Shown piece after piece: positions 42,506 through 51,391 of a stretch of 64,000 bases of DNA. The number at the start of each line of letters is the position of its first letter. The stretch's first letter is position 1. The stretch comes from Kribbella sp. VKM Ac-2569 (GTDB lineage Bacteria > Actinomycetota > Actinomycetes > Propionibacteriales > Kribbellaceae), in assembly GCF_004216905.1 (NCBI RefSeq), contig NZ_SGXJ01000004.1:124001-188000 (forward strand), in the 5' to 3' direction. A program made the position numbers and the translations under genes. The notes under the pieces are model-generated. The model saw only the letters and a program-made list of their open reading frames with translations, was not told where the DNA came from and did not search any database.

Positions 42506-43966
42506 TCAGGAGCGGTTGGACCACCAGTTCAGGAGGGCTTCGCGGGCTTGGTCCTCGCCGAGGGGGCCTTGGTCGAGGCGTAGTTCCATCAGGAACTTGT
42601 AGGCCTCGCCTACCTCGCGGCCCGGGGAGATGCCGAGGGTCTGCATGATTTGGTTGCCGTCGAGGTCGGGGCGGAGGGCGTCCAGTTCTTCCTGCTCCTG
42701 GAGGCGCTCGATGCGGGATTCCAGGTCGTCGTACGCGGCGCGGAGGGACTCTGCCTTGCGGCGGTTGCGGGTGGTGCAGTCGGCGCGGGTCAGGATGTGC
42801 AGCCGCGCGAGTTGGTCGCCGGCGTCCCGGACATAGCGGCGTACGGCGGAGTCCGTCCACTCGCCGTCGCCGTACCCGTGGAAGCGCAGGTGCAGCTCGA
42901 TCAGCTTGCTGACCTGCTCGATCTGCTCGTTGCTGAACCGCAGTGCCTTCATCCGCTTCCGGGCCAGCTTCGCCCCGACCACGTCGTGGTGGTGGAACGT
43001 CACCTTCCGCGGGCCCTCGAACTTCAGCGTCTTCGGTTTCCCGATGTCGTGGATGAGTGCCGCGAACCGAACGACGAAATCGGGCGTCGGAACAGTCAGA
43101 CGCGATTCCAGATCGATGGCCTGATCGAGGACGGTGAGTGAGTGCTCGTACACATCCTTGTGCCGATGGTGCTCGTCCTTCATCAGCTGCAGCGCCGGCA
43201 GCTCCGGCAGCACGTGCTCGGCCAGCCCGGTCGAGACCAGCAGGTCGAGCCCGATCCGCGGGTGGTCGGCGCAGATCAGCTTCTCCAGCTCGTCGCGGAC
43301 CCGCTCGGCGGACACGATCGTGATCCGGTCGGCCATCGCGGTCATCGCCGTCACCACGGCCGGGTCGGGCGTGAACCCGAGCTGCGCCGCGAACCGGGCC
43401 GCCCGCATCATCCGCAGCGGGTCGTCCGAGAACGAGTCCTCCGGCGTACCGGGGGTCCGGATCCGCTGGTGCGCGACGTCCTCCATCCCGCCGTACGGGT
43501 CGACGAACTGCCGCGACGGCAGCCGGACCGCCATCGCGTTCATCGCGAAGTCCCGGCGGGCCAGGTCGCCCTCCAGGCTGTCGCCGTACGACACCTCCGG
43601 CTTGCGCGAGGTGGGATCGTAGGTCTCCGACCTGTACGTCGTGACTTCCAGAACCCACTCGCCCTTACGAGAACCGATGGTGCCGAACGCCTTGCCGATG
43701 TCCCAGACATGGTCCGCCCAGCCGGACAGCAACCGTTCGATCACGTCCGGGTGCGCTGACGTGGTGAAGTCGAGATCCTTGCTCCCCCGGCCGAGGAGAA
43801 TGTCCCGGACAGGACCGCCGACCAGGGCGATCTCGTGGCCTGCGTCGGCGAACCGGTGGCCCAGTTCGTCGACCACTGGAGCGAGTTCCAGCAGGGCCTG
43901 GACGGCTCGCCGCTGTGCGGCGGGCAACGATCCGGCGGAGGCTGACTGGTCGGCAAAGGGTGACAC
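42506..43966 (-). CDS. cca: CCA tRNA nucleotidyltransferase
   Basis: 486 residues. Class II poly(A)/CCA polymerase head: LVGGPVRDILLGRGSKDLDFTTSA at about 48-71 (split here by function: GG and the D-x-D of the metal site at Asp64/Asp66). Arg-rich neck ADDPLRMMRAARFAAQLGF-type region (here SDDPLRMMRAARF). The HD domain carries LIHDIGKPK near residue 303. Adds or repairs the 3' CCA of tRNAs. Divergent from the DUF6049 gene, as in the M. tuberculosis Rv3907c-Rv3909 arrangement. Confidence 0.92.
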   Translation of the reverse strand: MSPFADQSASAGSLPAAQRRAVQALLELAPVVDELGHRFADAGHEIALVGGPVRDILLGRGSKDLDFTTSAHPDVIERLLSGWADHVWDIGKAFGTIGSRKGEWVLEVTTYRSETYDPTSRKPEVSYGDSLEGDLARRDFAMNAMAVRLPSRQFVDPYGGMEDVAHQRIRTPGTPEDSFSDDPLRMMRAARFAAQLGFTPDPAVVTAMTAMADRITIVSAERVRDELEKLICADHPRIGLDLLVSTGLAEHVLPELPALQLMKDEHHRHKDVYEHSLTVLDQAIDLESRLTVPTPDFVVRFAALIHDIGKPKTLKFEGPRKVTFHHHDVVGAKLARKRMKALRFSNEQIEQVSKLIELHLRFHGYGDGEWTDSAVRRYVRDAGDQLARLHILTRADCTTRNRRKAESLRAAYDDLESRIERLQEQEELDALRPDLDGNQIMQTLGISPGREVGEAYKFLMELRLDQGPLGEDQAREALLNWWSNRS

Positions 43967-43990
43967 GGGGAACTAGGTTACGGTGACGGC

Positions 43991-46264
43991 GTGTTCAGAC
44001 GGCGACTGAGGCTCTCCGCGGTAGCGGGAGCGTGCCTTGTGGTTGCTGCCTCGGCAGCGACTCTAGGCGCTCCGGCCGAGGCCGCGCCCGCCGACGAGCC
44101 GGCCGTCCAGGTCAGCATCGACCAGTTCGGCCCGACCGCGCCGAAGCCCGGCCAGCAGGTCGTGATCAAGGGCCGGGTGACGAACACCAGCTCGGTGACG
44201 TTCGAGGAACCGCAGGCGCTGGCCTGTATCGACCGGACCCGCCTGGCCAGTACGGCGGCGCTGGACGCGATCTCAGCCGAGCAGAACATCCCGATGAACG
44301 ACCGCGACAGCTGCGGCAACCTGACCAACGACGAGCAGACCTTCCAGCCGTTCGACAAGCCGCTCGCGCCGAAGGAATCAGTCGAGTTCACGCTCACGGT
44401 GCCGTGGAAGGAATGGCGGATCGACGACCACACCGGCGTGTACGTCATCGGCGTCGCATTCCGGGGGCAGCCGCCGAACAGCTCGCGAATCATGGCCGGC
44501 CGGGCCCGGACCCTGATGCCGGTGCTCGGCAAGGAGCCGCTGACCCGTCCGGTCAACACCGCCCTCGTCGTACCGCTGCGGCATCGCCCGACCCAGCTCG
44601 GCGGCAAGAACTTCGCCAACGAGTCGCTGGCCACGTCGCTGGCTCCGACCGGACCACTCGGTCGGCTGCTCGCGCTCGGCAAGCAGCACCAGGTCACCTG
44701 GCTGGTCGACCCGGCGATGCTCGACGAGGTCCGGCAGCTGGCCAAGGGGTACGTCGTCGTTGGCGAGAACGGCCAGACCACACCCGGCGCCGGACAGGCC
44801 GCCGCGGCCACCTGGCTTCAGGAGTTCGACGCCAGCCGGACCCGCGGCAGCCAGGTCGTGCTGCTGCCGTACGGCGACCCGGACGTGGCCGGCCTCCTGG
44901 ACTCGGGCGAACCGCTGAAGAAGCTCGTCGCGCAGGCCCGCACGAAGACCGAGCGGTCCGGTGGCGAACTGGCCCCGGGCTTCACCAACGGGCTGTCGCT
45001 CGAGGGCGGCGCCGCCGCTGGCCGCTACCTCGCCGCGGCATCCGGCGGTTTCACCGGTGCCACCGCCGAGGACCTGAACCTGGTCAGCAGCTCGTCTTGG
45101 TCGGCCTCGACCCGCCCGGTGCTGACCAGCACCCCCGTGTACGACGTACTCACGCCGGAAGGCCCTGACCAGATCGTCCGCACGGTGATCGCCAACTCGT
45201 CCCTGACCAATGGCGGCCCGGATCCGGAGACTGCCGAGAGCCCGCTCCAGGTCCGGCAACGGTTCGCGGCCGTCACCGCGCTGATCGCGGCCGGCGGCAA
45301 GGGCACCGCGTCCGTGGTCGTCGCGCCGCCCCGCGGCTGGGACAGCGACGGCCGCGCGACCGCTGCGCTCGCGGGCAGCCTGTCGCTGCCGTGGATCAAG
45401 GCCACCGACGTGGCCGGCGTGGTGGGTGCCAACCCGAGACCGCTGACCACCAAGGCACCGGCCGCGGCGAAGACGAACGGCGTACTGACCGAAACGCAGC
45501 TGGACAGCATCAGGCAACTCGACGACGCGACCACCACGATGCAGAACCTGCTCGTCGACGGGAACGCGTTGCCGGAGGTGATGACGCAGGCGCTGCTGCG
45601 GTCCACCTCGTCCGGCTGGAGCGGGTACCCGGAAGAGGCCCGCCACTTCACTGCGATCGAGCTCGGCTCGGCCAACCAGCAGCTCGGCAAGGTGCACCTG
45701 GTCAACGCGAGCGTCGACCGCGGGCTGCGCAAGGAGATCAAGGTCAACCTGGCCGGGAGCAAGGGCACGTTCCCGCTGACAATCACCAACGACACCGACT
45801 GGTCGGTCCGGGTCGGCATCGTGGTCAGCTCGGCGAACCGGTCCGACCTGAAGATCAAGGACCTGCCGACCGCCGTCCTCGCCCCGGGGCAGAAGTGGAC
45901 GCCGCGGATCACCGCGAGCGCCGAGCAGAACGGCCTGATCCGCGCCAACGCCCAGGTGACCAACGCGGACGGAAGGCCGGTCGGCAAGCCGCAGGAGCTG
46001 CTGATCCAGGCCAGCCAGTACGGCAGCGTCGGCTGGATCCTGGTCGGCGCCGCCTGCGCCCTGCTGTTCGGTACGTCGTTCGTCCGCATCTACCGCCGCG
46101 TCCGCACCGAGCGCCGCAACACGGCCGCCGCGACCACCGGCGGTACCACCGACAGCACCACCGACACGACTCTTGATCCCGCCCACGATCGCCCCGAGGC
46201 GAACGGCGTACCCGAAGCTCCGGATGCGTCCCTGAAAGAAGGAGTCGGTTCGAAGGATGGCTGA
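43991..46264 (+). CDS. DUF6049 family secreted/membrane-anchored protein
   Basis: 757 residues from GTG. Signal peptide 1-33 (ends near EAAPA), a long extracytoplasmic region with beta-rich repeats (FGPTAPKPGQQVVIKGRVTN near the N-terminus), one membrane helix near 680-700 (WILVGAACALLFGTSF) and a Thr-rich cytoplasmic tail. The position directly before murJ is conserved in actinomycetes (compare Rv3909). It overlaps the murJ start by eight bases, so the two are translationally coupled. A cell-wall assembly role is inferred from context only. Confidence 0.85.
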   Translation: MFRRRLRLSAVAGACLVVAASAATLGAPAEAAPADEPAVQVSIDQFGPTAPKPGQQVVIKGRVTNTSSVTFEEPQALACIDRTRLASTAALDAISAEQNIPMNDRDSCGNLTNDEQTFQPFDKPLAPKESVEFTLTVPWKEWRIDDHTGVYVIGVAFRGQPPNSSRIMAGRARTLMPVLGKEPLTRPVNTALVVPLRHRPTQLGGKNFANESLATSLAPTGPLGRLLALGKQHQVTWLVDPAMLDEVRQLAKGYVVVGENGQTTPGAGQAAAATWLQEFDASRTRGSQVVLLPYGDPDVAGLLDSGEPLKKLVAQARTKTERSGGELAPGFTNGLSLEGGAAAGRYLAAASGGFTGATAEDLNLVSSSSWSASTRPVLTSTPVYDVLTPEGPDQIVRTVIANSSLTNGGPDPETAESPLQVRQRFAAVTALIAAGGKGTASVVVAPPRGWDSDGRATAALAGSLSLPWIKATDVAGVVGANPRPLTTKAPAAAKTNGVLTETQLDSIRQLDDATTTMQNLLVDGNALPEVMTQALLRSTSSGWSGYPEEARHFTAIELGSANQQLGKVHLVNASVDRGLRKEIKVNLAGSKGTFPLTITNDTDWSVRVGIVVSSANRSDLKIKDLPTAVLAPGQKWTPRITASAEQNGLIRANAQVTNADGRPVGKPQELLIQASQYGSVGWILVGAACALLFGTSFVRIYRRVRTERRNTAAATTGGTTDSTTDTTLDPAHDRPEANGVPEAPDASLKEGVGSKDG

Positions 46265-47903
46265 CCGCACCCTGCGCTCCGCGGCGGTGATGGCAGCCGG
46301 AACGGTGCTGTCCCGCCTGCTCGGATTCATCCGGATCGCCCTGCTCGCGGCCGCCATCGGTACGGCGCTGCGCGGCGACATCTTCACCGCCGCGAACACG
46401 ATCCCGAACAGCCTCTACATCCTGCTGGCCGGTGGCGTCTTCAACACCGTGCTGGTCCCGCAACTGGTGCGGGCGATCAAGAACCACAGCGACGGCGGCC
46501 AGGACTTCACGAACCGGGTCCTGACGTTCGGCTTCGTCGTCCTCGCGATCGTCACGGTGGCCTGTGTGCTGCTGGCGCCGGCGATCGCCGAGCTGTACCT
46601 GCCGAAGGAGCTGCACGACCCGTCCCGGCTGACCGAGAAGGCGAACATGATCATGTTCGTCCGGCTCTGCCTGCCGCAGATCTTCTTCTACGGCGCGTTC
46701 GTCCTGGTCGGGCAGGTGCTGAACGCGCGGCGGCGGTTCGGCCCGATGATGTGGGCGCCGATCGCGAACAACATCGTCGCGTGCGCGTCGATCGTGGTCT
46801 TCCTGCTGATCTACCGGGTCGGCGACAACCCGCCGACGTACAGCCACGGCGAGGAGCTGCTGCTCGGTCTCGGGCACACGGTGGGCATCGCCGTACAGCT
46901 GCTGGTGCTGCTGCCTTATCTGAAGGCGAGCGGGCACACCTACCGACCGAAGTTCGGCCTCCGCGGAACTGGTCTGGGACACACTGCCCGATTGGGCATC
47001 TGGACAGTACTTTTCGTCGCCGTGAACCAGGTGACGCTGGTCGTCGTCACCCAGCTCGCGATCGCCGGTAGCGCCTCGAGCGACCCGGGCGCGAAGGCCG
47101 GTCTGTTCGCGTACAGCACCGCGATGCTGATCATCCTGGTGCCGCACGGCATCGTCACGGTCTCGCTCGCGACCGCGGCCCTGCCGCAGATGTCGGCGCT
47201 GGCGGCCGACGGCGACACCGCCGAGGTGGGGCGGATGTCCGCCCGGTCGATCCGGCAGACGCTCGCGATCGTCGTACCGGCGGCGGCCGCGATGATCGCG
47301 TTCGCCTATCCGATCGTGACGATCATCGCCGGGTACGGCTCGGGTAAGAACAACCTGACGCTGATGTCGTACACGTTGATAACGCTGGCGCTCGGGATCG
47401 TGCCGTTCACCGTGCAGTACTTCCAGCTCCGTACGTTCTACGCCTTCGAGGACACCCGTACGCCATTCTTCCTGCAGTGCGTGATCGCGGCGACGAACAT
47501 CGCGGCGGCCGTGATCGGGGTCCGCGTGCTGCTGGACCAGGCGCACCTGCGGTTCAGCGGTGTGGTCCTCGGCGGGGCGTTCGCGCTGGCGTACCTGGTC
47601 GCCGTACTGATCTCCCGGCCGGTCCTGCGGCGCAAGGTGCCGCGGGTCCCGGGCGCCGGGATCGGGCTGCCGCTGCTCGCGATGGTGATCGCCGCGGTGG
47701 CCGGCGCGGGCGCGGGCCGCGTGGTTCTCTGGCTGCTGAGCCTCGCGATCGACTGGTCCGGACCCCTCGGCGCCGTCGTCCAACTGGCCGCCGCGGCGGT
47801 CGTGATGCTGCCGGTGTACGCCGCCGTGTCACGGGTACTCCGTATCCACGAGGTCAACGACGTGGTGTCCATGGTCACATCGAAGTTGCCGATCCGCCGC
47901 TGA
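46257..47903 (+). CDS. murJ: Lipid II flippase MurJ (MviN)
   Basis: 548 residues and about 14 hydrophobic segments. MurJ/MOP features: an N-terminal AAVMAAGTVLSRLLGFIRIALLAA stretch, GDIFTAANTIPNSLYILLAGG with conserved charged residues near the portal, and the Arg in FVRLCLPQIFFYGAF. Moves lipid II across the membrane for peptidoglycan synthesis. Unlike M. tuberculosis Rv3910, the kinase-like domain is not fused but encoded by the next gene. Confidence 0.94.
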   Translation: MADRTLRSAAVMAAGTVLSRLLGFIRIALLAAAIGTALRGDIFTAANTIPNSLYILLAGGVFNTVLVPQLVRAIKNHSDGGQDFTNRVLTFGFVVLAIVTVACVLLAPAIAELYLPKELHDPSRLTEKANMIMFVRLCLPQIFFYGAFVLVGQVLNARRRFGPMMWAPIANNIVACASIVVFLLIYRVGDNPPTYSHGEELLLGLGHTVGIAVQLLVLLPYLKASGHTYRPKFGLRGTGLGHTARLGIWTVLFVAVNQVTLVVVTQLAIAGSASSDPGAKAGLFAYSTAMLIILVPHGIVTVSLATAALPQMSALAADGDTAEVGRMSARSIRQTLAIVVPAAAAMIAFAYPIVTIIAGYGSGKNNLTLMSYTLITLALGIVPFTVQYFQLRTFYAFEDTRTPFFLQCVIAATNIAAAVIGVRVLLDQAHLRFSGVVLGGAFALAYLVAVLISRPVLRRKVPRVPGAGIGLPLLAMVIAAVAGAGAGRVVLWLLSLAIDWSGPLGAVVQLAAAAVVMLPVYAAVSRVLRIHEVNDVVSMVTSKLPIRR

Positions 47904-47919
47904 TCCGGTCCGCTTGTGC

Positions 47920-47956
47920 GTTAGTGCACCACCTGTCCGGTCAACGGGGCACTAAC
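47920..47956. repeat. Inverted repeat upstream of the pseudokinase gene
   Basis: GTTAGTGC at 47920-47927 and GCACTAAC at 47949-47956, perfect 8-bp arms 21 bases apart, in the 102-base gap between murJ and the pseudokinase. Possible operator or RNA stem. Confidence 0.5.
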
Positions 47957-47960
47957 ATGG

Positions 47961-47976
47961 GGCCTGCGATCAGGCC
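47961..47976 (+). promoter_or_regulatory. Short hairpin before the pseudokinase start
   Basis: GGCCTG-CGAT-CAGGCC, a 6-bp GC stem with a four-base loop, 30 bases before the GTG start and upstream of the GGAGGG ribosome site. May tune translation or act as a weak attenuator. Confidence 0.4.
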
Positions 47977-48005
47977 GCTGGGCATCAAGGAGGGCGAGAG
48001 ACACC

Positions 48006-49664
48006 GTGTCGAACCAGACCGTGAGTCCTGGTGCTCTCCTGGCCGGGCGGTACCGGATCGCCGAATTGCTCGCGGAGATCGACGGCGCCCGGGTCTGGCG
48101 TGCCGTCGACGAGGTCCTCAGCCGCGCGGTCGTCGTCGACGTCCTGCCGGTCGGTGATCCCCGGACCAATCTGCTCTTCGACGCCGCCCGCCGGGCCGCC
48201 GCGGCGAACGACCCGCGGTTCCTGCGGGTGCTCGACTGCGACATGCATGACGGCGTGACGTACTGCGTTCGCGAGTGGGCAGGCGGCCGGACGCTGGAGC
48301 GGATGCTCGGCAGCGGACCGCTGACCGGGCAGCAGGCGGGCTGGCTGGCCCGCGAGGTGTCCGAGGCCCTCGAGAACCTGCACCGCACCGGCTACGCGCA
48401 CGGAGCGATCAGCCCGGCGACCGTGGTGATCACGGACGCGGGCGCGATCAAGGTCATCGGTGTCGCCACCGAGGCGGCCCTGCGGTCGTCCGGCGCCGGT
48501 TCGCCGGAAGAGGACGTCCATTCCCTCGGCCAGCTGCTCTACGCGTCGCTGACCGGCCGCTGGCCCGGTCCGGCTCCGGCCTGGGCAATGCAGCCCGCGC
48601 CCGTCGAGCACGGCCGGCTGCTGAGCCCGCGCCAGGTGCGCGCCGGCGTACCGCGCTCGCTGGACGACATCTGCGACCGCCTGCTCGGTGACCCGCCGCG
48701 GCACCACGCGCCGCCGATCACCAGCGCGGCCGGCCTGTCCGCGGCGCTGTCCGGCGTCGTCGGCAGCTCGCACGAGCCGCCGAACCAGATGGACGAGACC
48801 GTCCAGGTCGCCCGGCAGAACGGCAGCGTCGACGACGCCACCCAGGTGGTGCCGCAGGCCCCGCCGCCGGCGCTCGACCCGACCCCGCAACCGGCGTACG
48901 ACGCTGAGCAGAACGGCTACCGGCCCCCGCAAGCGGCGTACAACCCGGCCACCGACACCCGTCCGGTACGCCGGCAGTCACCGCCGCCCTCGAACGGGAA
49001 CGGCCGGCGCCGGCACGAGGAGCCGAAGGCCAAGGGCGGCTGGGGCGGCCGGATCCTGATCCTGCTCGCGATCCTGGCCCTGCTGTCGGTGATCGCGATG
49101 GCGCAGTTCCTGCTCAAGGGCGCGATGAACAACGACCAGGGCAGCGACGGCGGCGCGAAGAGCAGTGCCCCGCCGCAGACCAGCACCACCCCGTCGGCGC
49201 CCACCGGCGGGAAGGCAGCGATCGCGGCCGCCAAGGACTTCGACCCGGACGGCAACGGCAACGAGCATCCGGACGACGTCGCGAACACCTACGACGGCAA
49301 GGCCACCACGACCTGGACGACGATGTCGTACAGCCGGCCGAACCTCGGCGGCGAGAAGCCCGGTGTCGGTATCTACTACGACCTGGGCTCGCCCACGAAC
49401 GTGTCGAAGGTGCAGGTCGCGCTGAAGGGCGACGGCACCAGCGTCCAACTGATGGTCCCGAAGACTGCCGGCGGCGCCGCGCCGACGCAGGTGGACGGCT
49501 GGAAGCCGGTTGCCACCCAGGAGAACCAGCCTGAGGGTACGGTGACCCTTACCCCCTCGGCACCGACCGAGACGCAGTACGTGCTCGTCTGGCTGACGAA
49601 GCTGCCGAAGGAAGACGGTGGCAAGTACCGGGGCACGATCTCGGAGGTCACGATCCAGAAATGA
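48006..49664 (+). CDS. MurJ-associated pseudokinase with extracytoplasmic domain
   Basis: 552 residues from GTG. Kinase-like domain 13-260, but the key residues are missing: the VAIK lysine is Asp45 (AVVVDVLP), the HRD loop reads HGAISPATV (no Asp) and DFG is replaced by IGVATE. It therefore cannot be a normal Ser/Thr kinase. A Pro-rich linker (270-340), a membrane helix near 349-370 and a 150-residue C-terminal domain with galactose-binding/discoidin character (YYDLGSPTNVSKVQVALKG) follow. Matches the FhaA-binding pseudokinase fused to MviN in mycobacteria. Its stop overlaps the sigma factor ATG by four bases. Confidence 0.88.
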   Translation: MSNQTVSPGALLAGRYRIAELLAEIDGARVWRAVDEVLSRAVVVDVLPVGDPRTNLLFDAARRAAAANDPRFLRVLDCDMHDGVTYCVREWAGGRTLERMLGSGPLTGQQAGWLAREVSEALENLHRTGYAHGAISPATVVITDAGAIKVIGVATEAALRSSGAGSPEEDVHSLGQLLYASLTGRWPGPAPAWAMQPAPVEHGRLLSPRQVRAGVPRSLDDICDRLLGDPPRHHAPPITSAAGLSAALSGVVGSSHEPPNQMDETVQVARQNGSVDDATQVVPQAPPPALDPTPQPAYDAEQNGYRPPQAAYNPATDTRPVRRQSPPPSNGNGRRRHEEPKAKGGWGGRILILLAILALLSVIAMAQFLLKGAMNNDQGSDGGAKSSAPPQTSTTPSAPTGGKAAIAAAKDFDPDGNGNEHPDDVANTYDGKATTTWTTMSYSRPNLGGEKPGVGIYYDLGSPTNVSKVQVALKGDGTSVQLMVPKTAGGAAPTQVDGWKPVATQENQPEGTVTLTPSAPTETQYVLVWLTKLPKEDGGKYRGTISEVTIQK

Positions 49665-50389
49665 CCGCTCACGTGGACTCGGGCAATCCGCCGCCCCGGC
49701 CGGACGTCCCGCGCATCGGCGCGGACGGGCCGGTCCCGCAGGGCGCGGCGCAGCCTGCCCCAGCGAGCGGACCGGTGAACTACGACCAACTGGACGACCA
49801 CGAGCTGCTGCGGATGCACGTGTCCGGCAACCCGGACTCGTTCGGGTACCTGGTCAAGCGGCACCGGGACCGGATGTGGGCGGTCGCGATCCGCACCCTA
49901 GGTGAGCCCGAGGAGGCCGCGGACGCGCTCCAGGAGGCGTTCATCTCGGCGTTCCGGCGGGCCGACTCGTTCCGCGGCGACGCGAAGGTGACCACCTGGC
50001 TGCACCGGATCGTGGTGAACGCCTGCCTGGACCGGATCCGCCGCCGCCAGGTGCGCGCCGCCGACCCGCTGCCCGAGGACGAGGATCGCGCCGCCGAGCT
50101 GGCCGGGCCGGCCGAGGACGACCCGGCCGAGGTCCGGGAACGCCGGCTGGACGTGCTGAACGCACTGAAGCAGATCAACGAGGACCAGCGTGCCGCGCTG
50201 GTCCTGGTCGACATGGAGGGCTACTCGATCGAGGAGGCGGCTGCGATCCTCGACTGTGCCCCCGGCACGGTCAAGTCGCGCTGCGCCCGCGGTCGCGCCA
50301 AGCTGCTCCCGCTGCTGCGTCACTGGCAGACGACCCGGCAGTCCGACGTACCGGAGAAATCCGCCGCGGAAGCGGTGGGAACCGAATGA
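49661..50389 (+). CDS. sigM: ECF RNA polymerase sigma factor, SigM type
   Basis: 242 residues. Region 2 (DSFGYLVKRHRDRMWAVAIRTLG, then EEAADALQEAFISAFRRADSF) and region 4 (DQRAALVLVDMEGYSIEEAAAILDCAPGTVKSRCARGRAKL). An N-terminal 40-residue Pro-rich extension. It follows the murJ-pseudokinase pair and precedes an anti-sigma gene, the arrangement of SigM in mycobacteria and streptomycetes. The start overlaps the pseudokinase stop. Confidence 0.92.
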   Translation: MTAHVDSGNPPPRPDVPRIGADGPVPQGAAQPAPASGPVNYDQLDDHELLRMHVSGNPDSFGYLVKRHRDRMWAVAIRTLGEPEEAADALQEAFISAFRRADSFRGDAKVTTWLHRIVVNACLDRIRRRQVRAADPLPEDEDRAAELAGPAEDDPAEVRERRLDVLNALKQINEDQRAALVLVDMEGYSIEEAAAILDCAPGTVKSRCARGRAKLLPLLRHWQTTRQSDVPEKSAAEAVGTE

Positions 50390-50399
50390 CCCGGTTCCC
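50377..50399 (+). promoter_or_regulatory. Hairpin over the sigM stop codon
   Basis: GGGAACCG-aatgacc-CGGTTCCC: perfect 8-bp stem with the sigM TGA in the loop. A second stem (GTCGCC/GGCGAC at 50412-50430) follows. Both could set the sigma to anti-sigma ratio. Confidence 0.45.
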
Positions 50400-50463
50400 C
50401 GTCCTAGCGAAGTCGCCTGCCTCTGGCGACCGGACGACTGACGCCTTCGACCGGAGTTTTTCT

Positions 50464-50517
50464 ATGACCACGCCGCTACGGCCGCGCACCTCCCGTGAGG
50501 AGGCGAGCCCCCGATGA
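50464..50517 (+). CDS. Putative 17-residue leader peptide before the anti-sigma gene
   Basis: ATG preceded by GGAG; encodes MTTPLRPRTSREEASPR. Its TGA overlaps the anti-sigma ATG by four bases (ATGA), and the anti-sigma ribosome site (GAGGAG) lies inside it. Translation of this short frame would be coupled to anti-sigma synthesis. Seen only as an open frame with good signals; too short for composition evidence. Confidence 0.4.
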   Translation: MTTPLRPRTSREEASPR

Positions 50518-51269
50518 CCGAGCCCGGTCTGCCGACCAGTGAGCACCTCGAGCACCTGGACACGGACACGATCGCCGACCTGATCGAGAACCTGCTGCCT
50601 GCCCCCGAGGCGCACCGCGCTCGTGAGCATGTGAAGGCATGCCCCGAGTGCCAGCAGACGTACGACGCCCTTCTGCAACTGACCACCGACCTGGCCGAGG
50701 AAGGCCGCAGCGACATCCCGATCCCGGCCGACGTCGCCGAGCACCTGGACTCCGTGATCGTGTCCGAGTCGGTGCTGCGCGCATCGACCGTCGGGGTGCA
50801 CTCGCTGGCCCAGATCCGCGAGGAGCCGCGCCGGCACCTGCCGAAGCTGCTCGGCGCCGCAGCCGGTGTGGTGCTGATCGCCGCGCTCGGCGTCGGCGTG
50901 GTGATCGCCACCAAGGACCAGGCGAACGACGGTGCCGCATCCGCGGACCAGAACACGCCACCGGCCGACGCGGTGGCGGTCAACACCCAGGACATCGGCT
51001 CGTCGACGAAGCGATGGCTCGACAACACCCCGAAGATCCTGCACGGCTCGACCGACGAGCAGTCGTGCGCCCGGTCGTTCGCGGCCGGCCGAGCGAATTC
51101 GAACGTCCGGCTGGTCCAGCCCGCCAAGATCGACGGCAAGCGATCCACGATCATCGGGCTGCAGGGTGCGAAGTCGCATGAGATCCAGGTCTACGCGGTC
51201 ACCGGATGTAGCGTCCCCGGCGGCGTACCCAACTCGTTCTTCGAGACCACGGTCACGCTGCGCAACTGA
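50514..51269 (+). CDS. Anti-sigma factor with zinc-binding domain
   Basis: 251 residues. N-terminal zf-HC2 anti-sigma domain with His39-x3-Cys43-x2-Cys46, the ZAS motif of redox-type anti-sigmas. A membrane helix lies at about 112-132 (LLGAAAGVVLIAALGVGVVIA), and an extracytoplasmic C-terminal domain has two cysteines (SCARSF, GCSVPGG). It should hold SigM inactive at the membrane. Zinc ligands suggest response to thiol stress, fitting the trxBA genes downstream. Confidence 0.88.
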   Translation: MTEPGLPTSEHLEHLDTDTIADLIENLLPAPEAHRAREHVKACPECQQTYDALLQLTTDLAEEGRSDIPIPADVAEHLDSVIVSESVLRASTVGVHSLAQIREEPRRHLPKLLGAAAGVVLIAALGVGVVIATKDQANDGAASADQNTPPADAVAVNTQDIGSSTKRWLDNTPKILHGSTDEQSCARSFAAGRANSNVRLVQPAKIDGKRSTIIGLQGAKSHEIQVYAVTGCSVPGGVPNSFFETTVTLRN

Positions 51270-51323
51270 TGAGTCCACACGCCGTACGGCGATGCGGTAC
51301 GGCGGCCCGGCGATGGGTACCGT

Positions 51324-51350
51324 GGGAATGGTCGGCCTCTAGGATCCGTT
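51324..51350 (+). promoter_or_regulatory. SigR/SigH-type promoter of trxBA
   Basis: GGAAT at 51325-51329, exactly 18 bases, then GTT at 51348-51350. This equals the streptomycete SigR (mycobacterial SigH) consensus GGAAT-N18-GTT, used for trxBA in Streptomyces. About 42 bases separate it from the trxB ATG. Confidence 0.75.
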
Positions 51351-51391
51351 GAGTACGACGTCACTGTCTCGACGACACGAGGAACGCCTGA

